From Acidobacteriaceae bacterium (lineage in GTDB: Bacteria; Acidobacteriota; Terriglobia; Terriglobales; Acidobacteriaceae): DNA of 5,212 nucleotides. The first letter of the stretch is position 1. Each line of letters begins with the position of its first letter. The stretch lies in contig PMOF01000108.1 of NCBI GenBank assembly GCA_003162495.1, positions 1 to 5,212 on the forward strand, read 5' to 3'. The translations under genes were made by a program, and so were the position numbers. A model generated the notes under the pieces. It was given only the letters and a program-made list of their open reading frames with translations, made no database searches and was not told the DNA's origin. Below are positions 1 through 5,212 of this stretch, in pieces.

Positions 1-1
1 C

Positions 2-1447
2 GAAGCCATGGTCATCGAACCCGAAGTGATGCTGCTCGATGAGCCCACCAACCACCTCGACCTGTCCGGCATTGAGTGGCTCGAAGAGTTGTTGCGCGTA
101 TCCAACTTCGCCGCCGTGACCGTCAGCCACGATCGCTATTTCCTCGAAGCCACCTCCAGCCAGATCATCGAGCTGAATCGCATCTTTGCCGACGGCCTGC
201 TCCGCGTCAAAGGCAACTTCAGTCGCTTTCTCGAAGAGAAGCAAGCCTATCTGGAATCGCAAAGCCGCCAGCAGGACAGTCTGCGCAACCGCGTCAAGAC
301 GGAGATTGAATGGCTTCGCCGCGGCCCCAAGGCGCGCACCACCAAGTCGAAGGCGCGCATCGACACCGCCAACGCCATGATCGGCCAACTGGCGGCAATG
401 GACTCGCGCACCACCGTCAACACGGCCGGCATCGATTTCGACGCCAGCCAGCGCAAGACCAAGCGTCTGGTCGAATTCGACAACGTTGCCTGCGAAGTTC
501 CGGACGCAGCCCTGCCGCATCAACCCAACCCGAAATCGGAAAAGAGCCAGCGCCTCCTCTTTAGCGGCCTCAACTTCATCCTCACCGCGGGCATGAAAGT
601 CGGCCTGGTGGGGCCGAACGGCAGCGGCAAAACCACTCTGCTGCGCCTTCTGCGCGGCGAGATTGAGCCTGCGGCCGGCACCATCCGCCGTGCCGAAACG
701 TTGCGCATGGTCTACTTCAGCCAGATGCGCGAACTGGACGAGAACCTCACCCTCCGCCGCGCCCTGGCGCCAGAGGGAGATGGCGTCATTCATCAGGGAC
801 GCACCGTGCATGTGGCCAGTTGGGCGGCGCGCTTCCTGTTCACCGGCGAGCAACTCAATCAGCCGGTTCGCAATCTCTCCGGCGGCGAAAGGGCGCGCGT
901 GCTCATCGCCAGGCTGATGCTGGAACCAGCCGATGTGTTGCTGCTTGACGAGCCCACCAACGACCTCGACATTCCCACGCTCGAAATCCTGGAAGAAAAT
1001 CTGCTCGACTTTCCCGGCGCGCTGGTGCTGGTCACGCACGATCGATATCTGCTCAACCGCGTCTCCTCCACAGTGCTGGGACTCGATGGCCGCGGCCATA
1101 CCGGGCAATTTGCCGACTTCGCGCAATGGGAAGACTGGCTCGACGAACAGGAGACGGAAGCGCAAAGCAAGACGGAACCGAGGGCTAACTCCGCCAACTC
1201 CGCTAACACCGCTAACTCCGCCAAAAAGAAGCTCTCCTACCTCGAGGCGCGCGAGTTTGCCGCCATCGAGCAAAGCGTGGAAGTGTCCGATGCGCGCCTG
1301 GCCGCCGCTCGCGACCGGGTCGAACACCCTGACGTCGCCATTGACGCCACGGCTCTGCAGCAGGCTCTCATCGAACTCGATGCAGCGCAGCACGAGAACG
1401 ACGCCCTCTACGCGCGATGGGCGGAGCTGACGGAGAAAGCGGGCTAA
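2..1447 (+). CDS. uup: Uup-like ABC-F family ATPase, 5'-truncated by the window edge
   Basis: This is the C-terminal part of a soluble ABC-F ATPase with two ATP-binding cassettes and no membrane domain. Family members act on ribosomes or, for Uup, are linked to DNA and precise-excision phenotypes. The reading frame is open from base 2, and the first cassette starts only at its Walker B (LLDEPTNHLD), so at least 100 residues are missing on the left; the ATG at base 8 is internal. Numbering from that Met, the H-loop SHDRY is at about 40-44 and a charged interdomain linker runs 60-150, with EWLRRGPKARTTKSKAR typical of Uup-like proteins. The second cassette has Walker A GPNGSGKTT (202-210), signature LSGGER (290-295), Walker B LLLDEPTND (311-319) and H-loop THDRY (343-347). 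A repeat-bearing hinge (about 393-405) leads to a C-terminal coiled coil (406-476) like the Uup DNA-binding domain, which argues against other ABC-F members. The next gene starts 27 bases downstream. Confidence 0.93.
   Translation, partial: EAMVIEPEVMLLDEPTNHLDLSGIEWLEELLRVSNFAAVTVSHDRYFLEATSSQIIELNRIFADGLLRVKGNFSRFLEEKQAYLESQSRQQDSLRNRVKTEIEWLRRGPKARTTKSKARIDTANAMIGQLAAMDSRTTVNTAGIDFDASQRKTKRLVEFDNVACEVPDAALPHQPNPKSEKSQRLLFSGLNFILTAGMKVGLVGPNGSGKTTLLRLLRGEIEPAAGTIRRAETLRMVYFSQMRELDENLTLRRALAPEGDGVIHQGRTVHVASWAARFLFTGEQLNQPVRNLSGGERARVLIARLMLEPADVLLLDEPTNDLDIPTLEILEENLLDFPGALVLVTHDRYLLNRVSSTVLGLDGRGHTGQFADFAQWEDWLDEQETEAQSKTEPRANSANSANTANSAKKKLSYLEAREFAAIEQSVEVSDARLAAARDRVEHPDVAIDATALQQALIELDAAQHENDALYARWAELTEKAG
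1184..1222 (+). repeat. 9-bp in-frame tandem repeat in the Uup hinge
   Basis: Four copies of a 9-base unit (consensus GCTAACTCC, with GCC or ACC variants) plus a partial fifth lie head to tail. They encode ANSANSANTANSA, a flexible linker between the second ATPase cassette and the C-terminal coiled coil. Because the unit is a multiple of three, copy-number change by slippage would alter linker length without breaking the frame. The repeat is directly visible; length variation between strains is inference. Confidence 0.85.
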
Positions 1448-1474
1448 CTGACTGCGCCTGCGTGGTAGAAAGGT

Positions 1475-2908
1475 ATGTTGCGAAGTGAGCGGGCAGCCTC
1501 TATGCAAAACGACGCCAAGGTCCTGATTGTCGAAGACGAACCCCACGCGTTGATGGGTCTTGCGGAACTGATCTCCGGATGGGGATACCGCACCGAGACC
1601 GCGCGCGACGGCATCGAGGGCTGGGAGAAAGCGCTCGCCTGGAATCCGCATATTGTCGTCACCGACCTGAAAATGCCGCGGCTGGACGGAATTGGCCTGC
1701 TCAACCGGCTGGCTGAGGAAGGTTCGGGATTGAATGCCAATCTGGCCGTGGTGGTGCTTACCGCCATGGGTTCCATCGAACTTGCCGTGGAAGCCATGAA
1801 AATGGGCGCCTACGACTTTCTTCAAAAGCCTGTCGATGCGACCCGGCTGCGCACCATCCTGGCCAACGCCAACCGCCAGCGCAACACGCAGATTGAGCTG
1901 GACGTGGCCCGCCGGCGTCTTCGCGAGACCGGCGTCCTCGGATCCATGGTGGGCAGCTCCCGTTCCATGCGAGAAATTTTCAGCCTGATCGAACAGATTG
2001 CCCCCTCCAACGTCTCGGTGCTCATCACCGGCGAAAGCGGCACCGGCAAGGAACTCGTGGCGCGCACGCTGCATGAGCTCAGCCCGCGCAAGTCGCGGCC
2101 TTTCGTCGCCGTCAACTGCGCCGCCATTCCTGAAACGCTTATCGAAAGCGAGATCTTCGGCCACGAAAAAGGAGCCTTCACCGGCGCCGTTGAGCGGCGT
2201 GCCGGATGCTTCGAACTGGCCTCCGGAGGCACGCTGTTGCTTGACGAATTGGGCGAGATGCCGGTGGCCACTCAGGCCAAGTTGCTGCGCGTGCTGGAGG
2301 AGCGCAAGTTCCGCCGCCTGGGGGCGCGCACCGAACAGGATGCAGACGTGCGCGTACTCGCCGCTACCAATCGCGACGCCGGAGAAGCGGTCGCAGAGGG
2401 TCACCTGCGCCCCGATCTCTTTTACCGCCTCAGCGTCTTCAACATCTCCATGCCGCCGCTGCGCGAACATCTTGAAGACGTTCCGGCGATGGTCGAAGCC
2501 ATGCTGGGCGAGATGAACCTGAAACACGGCCGCAACGTGTCGGGCGTCTCCAATTCGATGCTCGAGCGTTTGATTGCCTACGACTGGCCCGGAAACGCGC
2601 GCGAATTGCGCAACACCATCGAGCGGGCGGTGATCCTTTGCCCGGTGGGCGCTCCGCTGGACTCGAGCCACCTGCCTCTGGGCTTCGGCAAGGCCGCGGC
2701 GGCTCCCGCGGCAGCCTTCGATGCCAATGTGGTGCCTATCCGCGTGGGGTCGACCGTCGACGAAGCCGAGCGGCTGCTGATTCTGCGCACTCTCGAGTCC
2801 ACCGGGCAAAACAAAACGCGCGCGGCTGAAATACTGGGCGTGAGCCTCAAAACCCTCCATAACAAGCTCAAGGAGTACGCGCGCGCCGGTAAAGAAACTC
2901 AGAACTGA
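1475..2908 (+). CDS. Sigma-54-dependent response regulator, NtrC family
   Basis: This is a complete two-component activator of sigma-54 RNA polymerase. Numbering from the Met at 1475, a receiver domain (about 14-130) has acidic residues E20/D21/E22, the phospho-acceptor D64 in VVTDLKMP, T96 and K118. The AAA+ domain (about 158-395) has Walker A GESGTGKE (186-193), the sigma-54-contacting GAFTGA loop (233-238), Walker B LLLDE (254-258), the LRPDLFYRL arginine-finger region (311-319) and WPGNARELRN sensor II (371-380). An Ala/Pro-rich linker (406-413) leads to a Fis-type helix-turn-helix (about 430-470, KTRAAEILGVSLKTLHNKL). All catalytic motifs are intact. Start choice is uncertain: AGAAAGG ends one base before the ATG at 1475, which is too close, and the in-frame ATG at 1502 gives a more typical receiver start (MQNDAKVLIVEDE) but also lacks a strong ribosome site. 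The likely partner sensor begins at 4699, now separated by an inserted element. The regulon cannot be told from sequence, so no symbol is given. Confidence 0.95.
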   Translation: MLRSERAASMQNDAKVLIVEDEPHALMGLAELISGWGYRTETARDGIEGWEKALAWNPHIVVTDLKMPRLDGIGLLNRLAEEGSGLNANLAVVVLTAMGSIELAVEAMKMGAYDFLQKPVDATRLRTILANANRQRNTQIELDVARRRLRETGVLGSMVGSSRSMREIFSLIEQIAPSNVSVLITGESGTGKELVARTLHELSPRKSRPFVAVNCAAIPETLIESEIFGHEKGAFTGAVERRAGCFELASGGTLLLDELGEMPVATQAKLLRVLEERKFRRLGARTEQDADVRVLAATNRDAGEAVAEGHLRPDLFYRLSVFNISMPPLREHLEDVPAMVEAMLGEMNLKHGRNVSGVSNSMLERLIAYDWPGNARELRNTIERAVILCPVGAPLDSSHLPLGFGKAAAAPAAAFDANVVPIRVGSTVDEAERLLILRTLESTGQNKTRAAEILGVSLKTLHNKLKEYARAGKETQN

Positions 2909-2930
2909 ACAGATTCGGAATCGGTCCCCG

Positions 2931-2938
2931 CAGAAGCC
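2931..2938 (+). repeat. Left copy of the 8-bp target-site duplication
   Basis: CAGAAGCC directly abuts the left inverted repeat and is repeated exactly at 4608-4615, directly abutting the right one. The direct match extends to 11 bases (CAGAAGCCGGT) because the element end and the native flank both continue with GGT. Aligning the two inverted repeats places the left boundary at 2938/2939 and gives 8 bases for the duplication. Confidence 0.85.
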
Positions 2939-2959
2939 GGTGGTGTCCTAATTTGAATT
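2939..2959 (+). repeat. Left terminal inverted repeat of the cassette
   Basis: It pairs as an inverted repeat with 4587-4607, matching at 19 of 21 positions; the 13-base core GTGTCCTAATTTG (2943-2955) is identical. The stop codon of the leftward RHH gene (2960-2962) immediately follows its inner edge. Confidence 0.9.
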
Positions 2960-3259
2960 TCATCCCTCACCCCGCAGGCCGCCTCTGTGGTCTAGATGGT
3001 CGCGCAGTTCGCGGCGAATGGTGCGACTAATGTTGCTGCGGGAACCATTTGACTGATTCGACTCAGCGAGGGTATGGAGTAGCGCGGTGCTTACGGCGGC
3101 CCGTATCCATTCAGACACCGTCTGTTTGGCTACTTTGGCAGCTATATCAACGCGCTTTAAATCATCTGCGTTGAAGCGCATGGCAACGATCTTGCCTTTA
3201 GCTTCTCCCTTGGGAAGCATCGGGCGTCCGACTTTCTTAGGCTTTGGCTGGGTTGGCAT
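2960..3259 (-). CDS. Ribbon-helix-helix (CopG/Arc-like) DNA-binding protein
   Basis: A 99-residue basic protein. Residues 11-60 fit an RHH fold: a GRPMLPKGEAKGK lead-in (11-23), a beta-strand KIVAMRFN (23-30), helix one ADDLKRVDIAAKVA (31-44) and helix two QTVSEWIRAAVSTAL (46-60). RHH proteins bind DNA as dimers and often repress their own promoter, commonly as antitoxins or plasmid and mobile-element regulators. The tail (61-99) is Ser/Asn- then Arg/His-rich and looks disordered. The start is supported by AGGAG ten bases upstream. It overlaps the preceding leftward ORF by 23 bases, suggesting translational coupling. Its stop touches the left inverted repeat, so the gene lies wholly inside the cassette and converges on the response regulator gene. 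No classical toxin such as PIN, RelE or BrnT is visible beside it, so an antitoxin role is only a possibility. Similar proteins are, from memory, common in Acidobacteriota. Confidence 0.82.
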   Translation of the reverse strand: MPTQPKPKKVGRPMLPKGEAKGKIVAMRFNADDLKRVDIAAKVAKQTVSEWIRAAVSTALLHTLAESNQSNGSRSNISRTIRRELRDHLDHRGGLRGEG

Positions 3260-3416
3260 TGGCTTTGAACTCCTGAACGATGAAGGCCCTTACCGCCGCA
3301 AGGGGTGATAGAGCCGGGTGAATACGAAGGACAGTGACGGCACGGAATGGCTTCTCAGAATCTCCCGTGTCAAGCGGCCACGCATAAACTGTGTCGGTAT
3401 TGAGAACGTTCGCCAT
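3237..3416 (-). CDS. Small hypothetical protein, first gene of the leftward pair
   Basis: A 59-codon ORF starting at an ATG preceded by AGAGG at six-base spacing, behind a good sigma-70-like promoter; its end overlaps the RHH start by 23 bases. These signals make translation plausible. The product has no domain I recognise: a short polar N-terminus (MANVLNTDTVYAWPLD), a middle with AVTVLRIHPALSPLAAVRAF and a basic end. The first eight residues, MANVLNTD, resemble the start of an IS1-like transposase family that I recall from Acidobacteriota, after which the similarity stops. It may therefore be a leader that couples translation into the RHH gene, a relic of a transposase start, or a small partner of the RHH protein. 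A TTG at 3420-3422 could extend it by two codons, but the ATG has the better spacing. Confidence 0.5.
   Translation of the reverse strand: MANVLNTDTVYAWPLDTGDSEKPFRAVTVLRIHPALSPLAAVRAFIVQEFKANANPAKA
3270..3274 (-). promoter_or_regulatory. Ribosome binding site of the RHH gene
   Basis: AGGAG on the minus strand lies ten bases upstream of the ATG at 3257-3259, inside the end of the preceding ORF. It fixes the RHH start and supports coupled translation. Confidence 0.6.
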
Positions 3417-3422
3417 ATCCAA

Positions 3423-3427
3423 CCTCT
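3423..3427 (-). promoter_or_regulatory. Ribosome binding site of the small leftward ORF
   Basis: AGAGG on the minus strand, six bases before the ATG at 3414-3416. It favours this ATG over the TTG two codons upstream, which would overlap the site. Confidence 0.5.
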
Positions 3428-3434
3428 GATAATT

Positions 3435-3463
3435 ACTGTAAGACAGAAACTACACCCCGTCAA
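3435..3463 (-). promoter_or_regulatory. Sigma-70-like promoter for the leftward ORF-RHH pair
   Basis: On the minus strand TTGACG (3463-3458) and TACAGT (3440-3435) are separated by exactly 17 bases, matching 5/6 and 4/6 of the consensus boxes. Transcription would begin near 3428, giving a leader of only about 12 bases containing the ribosome site. Confidence 0.6.
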
Positions 3464-3472
3464 GAGTTTTTG

Positions 3473-3481
3473 TTGTACAAT
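3473..3481 (+). promoter_or_regulatory. Possible -10 box and palindrome at the start of the membrane-protein gene
   Basis: TACAAT (3476-3481) resembles a -10 box and ends seven bases before the ATG at 3489, so a transcript from it would begin at or next to the start codon (leaderless). There is no purine-rich ribosome site before this ATG; the preceding bases are TTCTCCT. No convincing -35 is visible. The same place holds the perfect 8-base palindrome TTGTACAA (3473-3480), a possible operator upstream of both divergent genes. Short motifs like these can arise by chance. Confidence 0.35.
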
Positions 3482-3488
3482 TTCTCCT

Positions 3489-4571
3489 ATGTTGCTGAAA
3501 TTCATGGGGACGCTGTTCGTACTGACGACGATTGACACGGTCCTTATCTTCGCGCCAGCTTTCGCGCCAGTCCCAGGGAAGAGCGCGAAATCCTCCGCTC
3601 AGACAGCCGATAACGGCAAGCAAGAGGCCGCCCAAGACCACGACCCATGCCCATCTCTTTCGCTGATCTATCGCGAGAAAGAGTCCCTCGCCAATCAACC
3701 AGATCAGGCAGACCAAGCAAAGAAGGATGAATGCCAACAGGTAGCCGTTGCATCGCTCCCAGTAGTCTCTGTCGCGAGTGACTACAAGGGCTGGATGAAA
3801 AGGCTGTATGACTGGGGACCGTGGGCCTTTGCTTTCCTGCTGGTAATAGTAGGCGCTCTCCAAGTGCGGTTGCTGCGACAGACCCGAGACGAAATTAAAA
3901 GGCAAGCCAATACCTTGCAGGGGCAGGCGGAGGACGCCAAAGAGACGGGAGCGCACACCAAAACTTTGGCCGCGCAAGCTGAAAGGCAAACAGAGCTTAC
4001 GCAACTCCAACTCGATTTGACCCACAGGCCGTGGATTGCTATTGAATCTGTAACCCCAGCATCCGATCTCGTTTTCAACGGCGATGGGGAAGCTATCCTG
4101 ATGCTTAATCTCAGCGTCAGAAACGTGGGAAATTCCATTGCTAAATACGTTCGCCCTTGGGTTGATTATGCGATTTCCGGTGTGACTCAAATGAGTGAGG
4201 TTACTGCGCGGGTCATAGAGATTCTTAAGACACCCCAGCCGCCGGGAATGGATTTGGGTACATTGCTATTCCCTGGCCAGCCCTACATTTCCCAATATCC
4301 GATCACCATTCAGTCCAGATACATCACCCAAGCCCTTGAGAGCGGGGATTTTAAAGACCAAGGCGGGATTTCGTTTGAGATCATCGTTTGCTTTGATTAT
4401 GAATCTACAATAGATCCCGGACATCATTACCAGACTAGGTCCACGTTTGGCGTTGCAAGGATTCAGCCCCAAGGCGGCCCTATAAACGGAATCTTCCAGC
4501 CTGCCGTCAAGGTGTTTCCGGCACAACTGATAGCGATTTTCTATCGAGGGTACGGCGCACACGCAGACTAG
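3489..4571 (+). CDS. Hypothetical membrane-anchored protein with coiled coil and C-terminal soluble domain
   Basis: A 360-residue protein of unknown function. The N-terminus MLLKFMGTLFVLTTIDTVLI (1-20) is signal-like or a first membrane helix, followed by a hydrophilic Ala/Gln/Asp-rich segment (about 30-98). A clear transmembrane helix is at about 108-129 (WGPWAFAFLLVIVGALQVRL). A charged coiled-coil-like stretch (130-178) leads to the motif THRPWIAIE (178-186), which opens a beta-rich domain with LNLSVRNVGNSIAKYVRPWV (206-225). Helix, coiled coil, 'RPW' and an N-x-G-x-x-A domain recur in many uncharacterised bacterial membrane proteins; I know of no assigned function. The frame is open up to 3318, but those 57 extra codons would overlap the leftward ORF and look non-coding. 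Codon use is less GC-biased than in the flanking genes, as expected for cassette cargo. It ends 15 bases before the right inverted repeat and reads toward the sensor gene. Confidence 0.75.
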   Translation: MLLKFMGTLFVLTTIDTVLIFAPAFAPVPGKSAKSSAQTADNGKQEAAQDHDPCPSLSLIYREKESLANQPDQADQAKKDECQQVAVASLPVVSVASDYKGWMKRLYDWGPWAFAFLLVIVGALQVRLLRQTRDEIKRQANTLQGQAEDAKETGAHTKTLAAQAERQTELTQLQLDLTHRPWIAIESVTPASDLVFNGDGEAILMLNLSVRNVGNSIAKYVRPWVDYAISGVTQMSEVTARVIEILKTPQPPGMDLGTLLFPGQPYISQYPITIQSRYITQALESGDFKDQGGISFEIIVCFDYESTIDPGHHYQTRSTFGVARIQPQGGPINGIFQPAVKVFPAQLIAIFYRGYGAHAD

Positions 4572-4586
4572 GGCTACGAGCGCCCC

Positions 4587-4607
4587 AATCCAAATTAGGA
4601 CACTACC
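4587..4607 (-). repeat. Right terminal inverted repeat of the cassette
   Basis: Read on the minus strand it begins GGTAGTGTCCTAATTTG and matches the left repeat at 19 of 21 positions, differing at the fourth and eighteenth bases. It lies 15 bases past the stop of the membrane-protein gene and directly abuts the right target duplication. Confidence 0.9.
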
Positions 4608-4615
4608 CAGAAGCC
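4608..4615 (+). repeat. Right copy of the 8-bp target-site duplication
   Basis: An exact copy of CAGAAGCC at 2931-2938. The bases outside (GGTTCAATTG onward) are the native flank, so the pre-insertion site can be rebuilt by joining 2938 to 4616. Confidence 0.85.
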
Positions 4616-4624
4616 GGTTCAATT

Positions 4625-4644
4625 GCTTTTTTTCCTGAAAAAGC
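4625..4644. other. AT-rich hairpin in the leader region of the sensor gene
   Basis: GCTTTTT (4625-4631) and AAAAAGC (4638-4644) can pair around a six-base loop, in the native gap between the former regulator and sensor genes. The stem has only two GC pairs and no following T-run, so it would be a weak terminator at best. It may also be chance. Confidence 0.25.
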
Positions 4645-4698
4645 CAACCATGGATTATCTTCCGTGTTCGCAGGATCGTTTGGGAAACGCTCTGAGCC

Positions 4699-5212
4699 AT
4701 GCGCCTGAAGACCAAACTCGTTCTGGCCATCACCACCCTGGTGTTCTTCATCTCCGGGTTGCTTTCGCTGGTCTATGTCAGCCAGCTCCTGCACTCGGCC
4801 GTCCGGCAATCCTATGACACCAACCAGATGGTGGCCGACCAGATTGACTTCGCCCTGCGCAACGCCCTTGAGACCGGCCTCAAGGATCGCAAAGTCGATC
4901 CCAACAATCCGGCCCAGCTGCGTGAGCTGGCCACCGCCGCCGTTCGTGACAATGCGGCTCTCCGGGCTGTGGTCGATTCGGTCAACCGCTACTCGGCCAC
5001 CGTCTACGACATCAACATCGGCGACAGCCAGTCCAGCACCCTGCTCAGTACCAATCCAGCCAACGAAGACAAACCACTGCCCGTCCGCGCCAACTTGAAC
5101 GAACTTCTCCAGGCCAATCCCATCCGGTTGATGACTGAGGTCTTCGGTCCACCGAAAGTCTTTGATGTGGTGGTGCCGCTGAACCGTAACGGCGAGCCTT
5201 TTGCCTCCGTCC
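4699..5212 (+). CDS. Membrane sensor protein, probably the partner histidine kinase, 3'-truncated by the window edge
   Basis: The frame runs from ATG 4699 off the right edge (171 complete codons). An in-frame TGA at 4693-4695 makes this the first possible ATG. The N-terminus MRLKTKLVLAITTLVFFISG begins a membrane helix (about 6-28), followed by a long extracytoplasmic region: an amphipathic helix (30-60), a helical stretch (70-95), then RYSATVYDINIGD and PPKVFDVVVPLNRNGEPFAS (151-170), in the style of a Cache/PAS-like sensor domain. The expected second helix, HAMP, dimerisation-histidine and ATPase domains lie beyond the window, so kinase identity rests on topology and on the sigma-54 response regulator lying upstream in the same orientation. 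A chemoreceptor or other Cache-domain protein is not excluded. Codon use matches the regulator and Uup genes, not the cassette. The ribosome site is weak (GGGA, 13 bases upstream). Before the insertion the gap to the regulator would have been about 113 bases. Confidence 0.75.
   Translation, partial: MRLKTKLVLAITTLVFFISGLLSLVYVSQLLHSAVRQSYDTNQMVADQIDFALRNALETGLKDRKVDPNNPAQLRELATAAVRDNAALRAVVDSVNRYSATVYDINIGDSQSSTLLSTNPANEDKPLPVRANLNELLQANPIRLMTEVFGPPKVFDVVVPLNRNGEPFASV

Larger units (their letters stand above)
2939..4607. mobile_element. Non-autonomous passenger cassette (transposase-less, with terminal inverted repeats and target-site duplication)
   Basis: A 1669-bp segment begins and ends with inverted copies of GGTRGTGTCCTAATTTG (R is G on the left, A on the right), extending to 21 bases at 19/21 identity, and is flanked by an exact 8-bp direct repeat. 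This is the standard signature of cut-and-paste or replicative transposition. By eye its base composition is lower in GC than the flanking genes. No open frame inside is long enough with, or resembles, a DDE, tyrosine or HUH transposase; the content is a 59-codon ORF, an RHH protein and a membrane protein. It therefore matches a mobile insertion cassette, in which passenger genes replace the transposase and movement depends on an enzyme supplied in trans. GG ends with an 8-bp duplication are compatible with the IS1, IS1595 or ISL3 families; the sequence alone does not decide. The near-identical ends and exact duplication suggest fairly recent insertion. Confidence 0.85.

Noticed and set aside
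2911..2923. GATTCGGAATC near-palindrome after the response regulator stop, as a terminator.
   Set aside because: The stem is only five pairs with a one-base centre and no T-run, too weak to call.
2931..2941. Reading the direct repeat as 11 bp rather than 8 bp.
   Set aside because: The last three bases (GGT) are explained by the element's own end, since aligning the two inverted repeats requires GGT to belong to the left terminus. Boundaries 9-11 bp long remain formally possible.
3318..3488. Upstream extension of the membrane-protein gene by 57 codons.
   Set aside because: The extra peptide has no signal-like or domain character, overlaps the leftward ORF and its promoter, and would bury the signal-like N-terminus that starts at 3489.
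3450..4190. A 246-codon minus-strand frame with two strongly hydrophobic helix-like stretches, antisense to the membrane-protein gene.
   Set aside because: The hydrophobic stretches lie opposite hydrophilic Gln/Asp/Lys-rich codons of the plus-strand gene, as antisense reading commonly produces. It spans the divergent promoter region and shows no recognisable family, whereas the plus frame has a coherent signal-helix-coil-domain design.
2909..4698. CRISPR array, tRNA or rRNA, or an attachment site for a tyrosine recombinase.
   Set aside because: No regularly spaced repeats, no cloverleaf-like or rRNA-like sequence, and no integrase were seen; the inverted ends with an 8-bp duplication fit transposition instead.
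4775..5098. A 107-codon plus-strand frame (MSASSCTRPSG...) overlapping the sensor gene.
   Set aside because: It is an out-of-frame shadow of the sensor reading frame, which has a clear membrane helix and sensor-domain pattern and runs off the window edge.

Overview
The window looks like chromosomal DNA from a GC-rich, Gram-negative-type bacterium. The low-specificity best guess is Acidobacteriota: the NtrC-type regulator, the Uup-like protein and the 'GRPxLPKGEAKGKI' style of the ribbon-helix-helix protein all resemble proteins I associate with that phylum. This is recall, not a search.

Layout: (1) 2-1447 (+) is the 3' part of a gene for a Uup-like ABC-F ATPase, entering from the left edge. 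(2) 1475-2908 (+) is a complete sigma-54-dependent response regulator of the NtrC family. (3) 4699-5212 (+) is the start of a membrane-anchored sensor protein, most likely the partner histidine kinase, cut by the right edge. These three genes share one orientation and a high-GC, C/G-ending codon style, so they look like the resident chromosomal backbone.

Between regulator and sensor lies a foreign segment of about 1.67 kb (2939-4607) with clearly lower GC. It is bounded by a 21-bp imperfect inverted repeat (19/21 identical, with a perfect 13-bp core) and flanked by an exact 8-bp direct repeat, CAGAAGCC. That is the structure of a transposed element with its target-site duplication, yet no transposase is encoded inside. 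It carries a leftward pair, a 59-codon ORF of unknown function overlapping a 99-residue ribbon-helix-helix (RHH) DNA-binding protein, and a divergent rightward gene for a 360-residue membrane protein with a signal-like N-terminus, a transmembrane helix, a coiled coil and a C-terminal soluble domain. All coding runs outward from a 72-bp central promoter region, and the outer genes end almost at the inverted repeats. It is best read as a non-autonomous passenger cassette (mobile insertion cassette-like), moved in trans by a transposase coded elsewhere.

How it fits together: removing the cassette and one copy of the duplication restores a gap of about 113 bp between regulator and sensor, so the ancestral arrangement was probably a regulator-sensor operon. 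The insertion now separates them. The rightward passenger gene reads toward the sensor with no clear terminator between them, so it could influence sensor expression.
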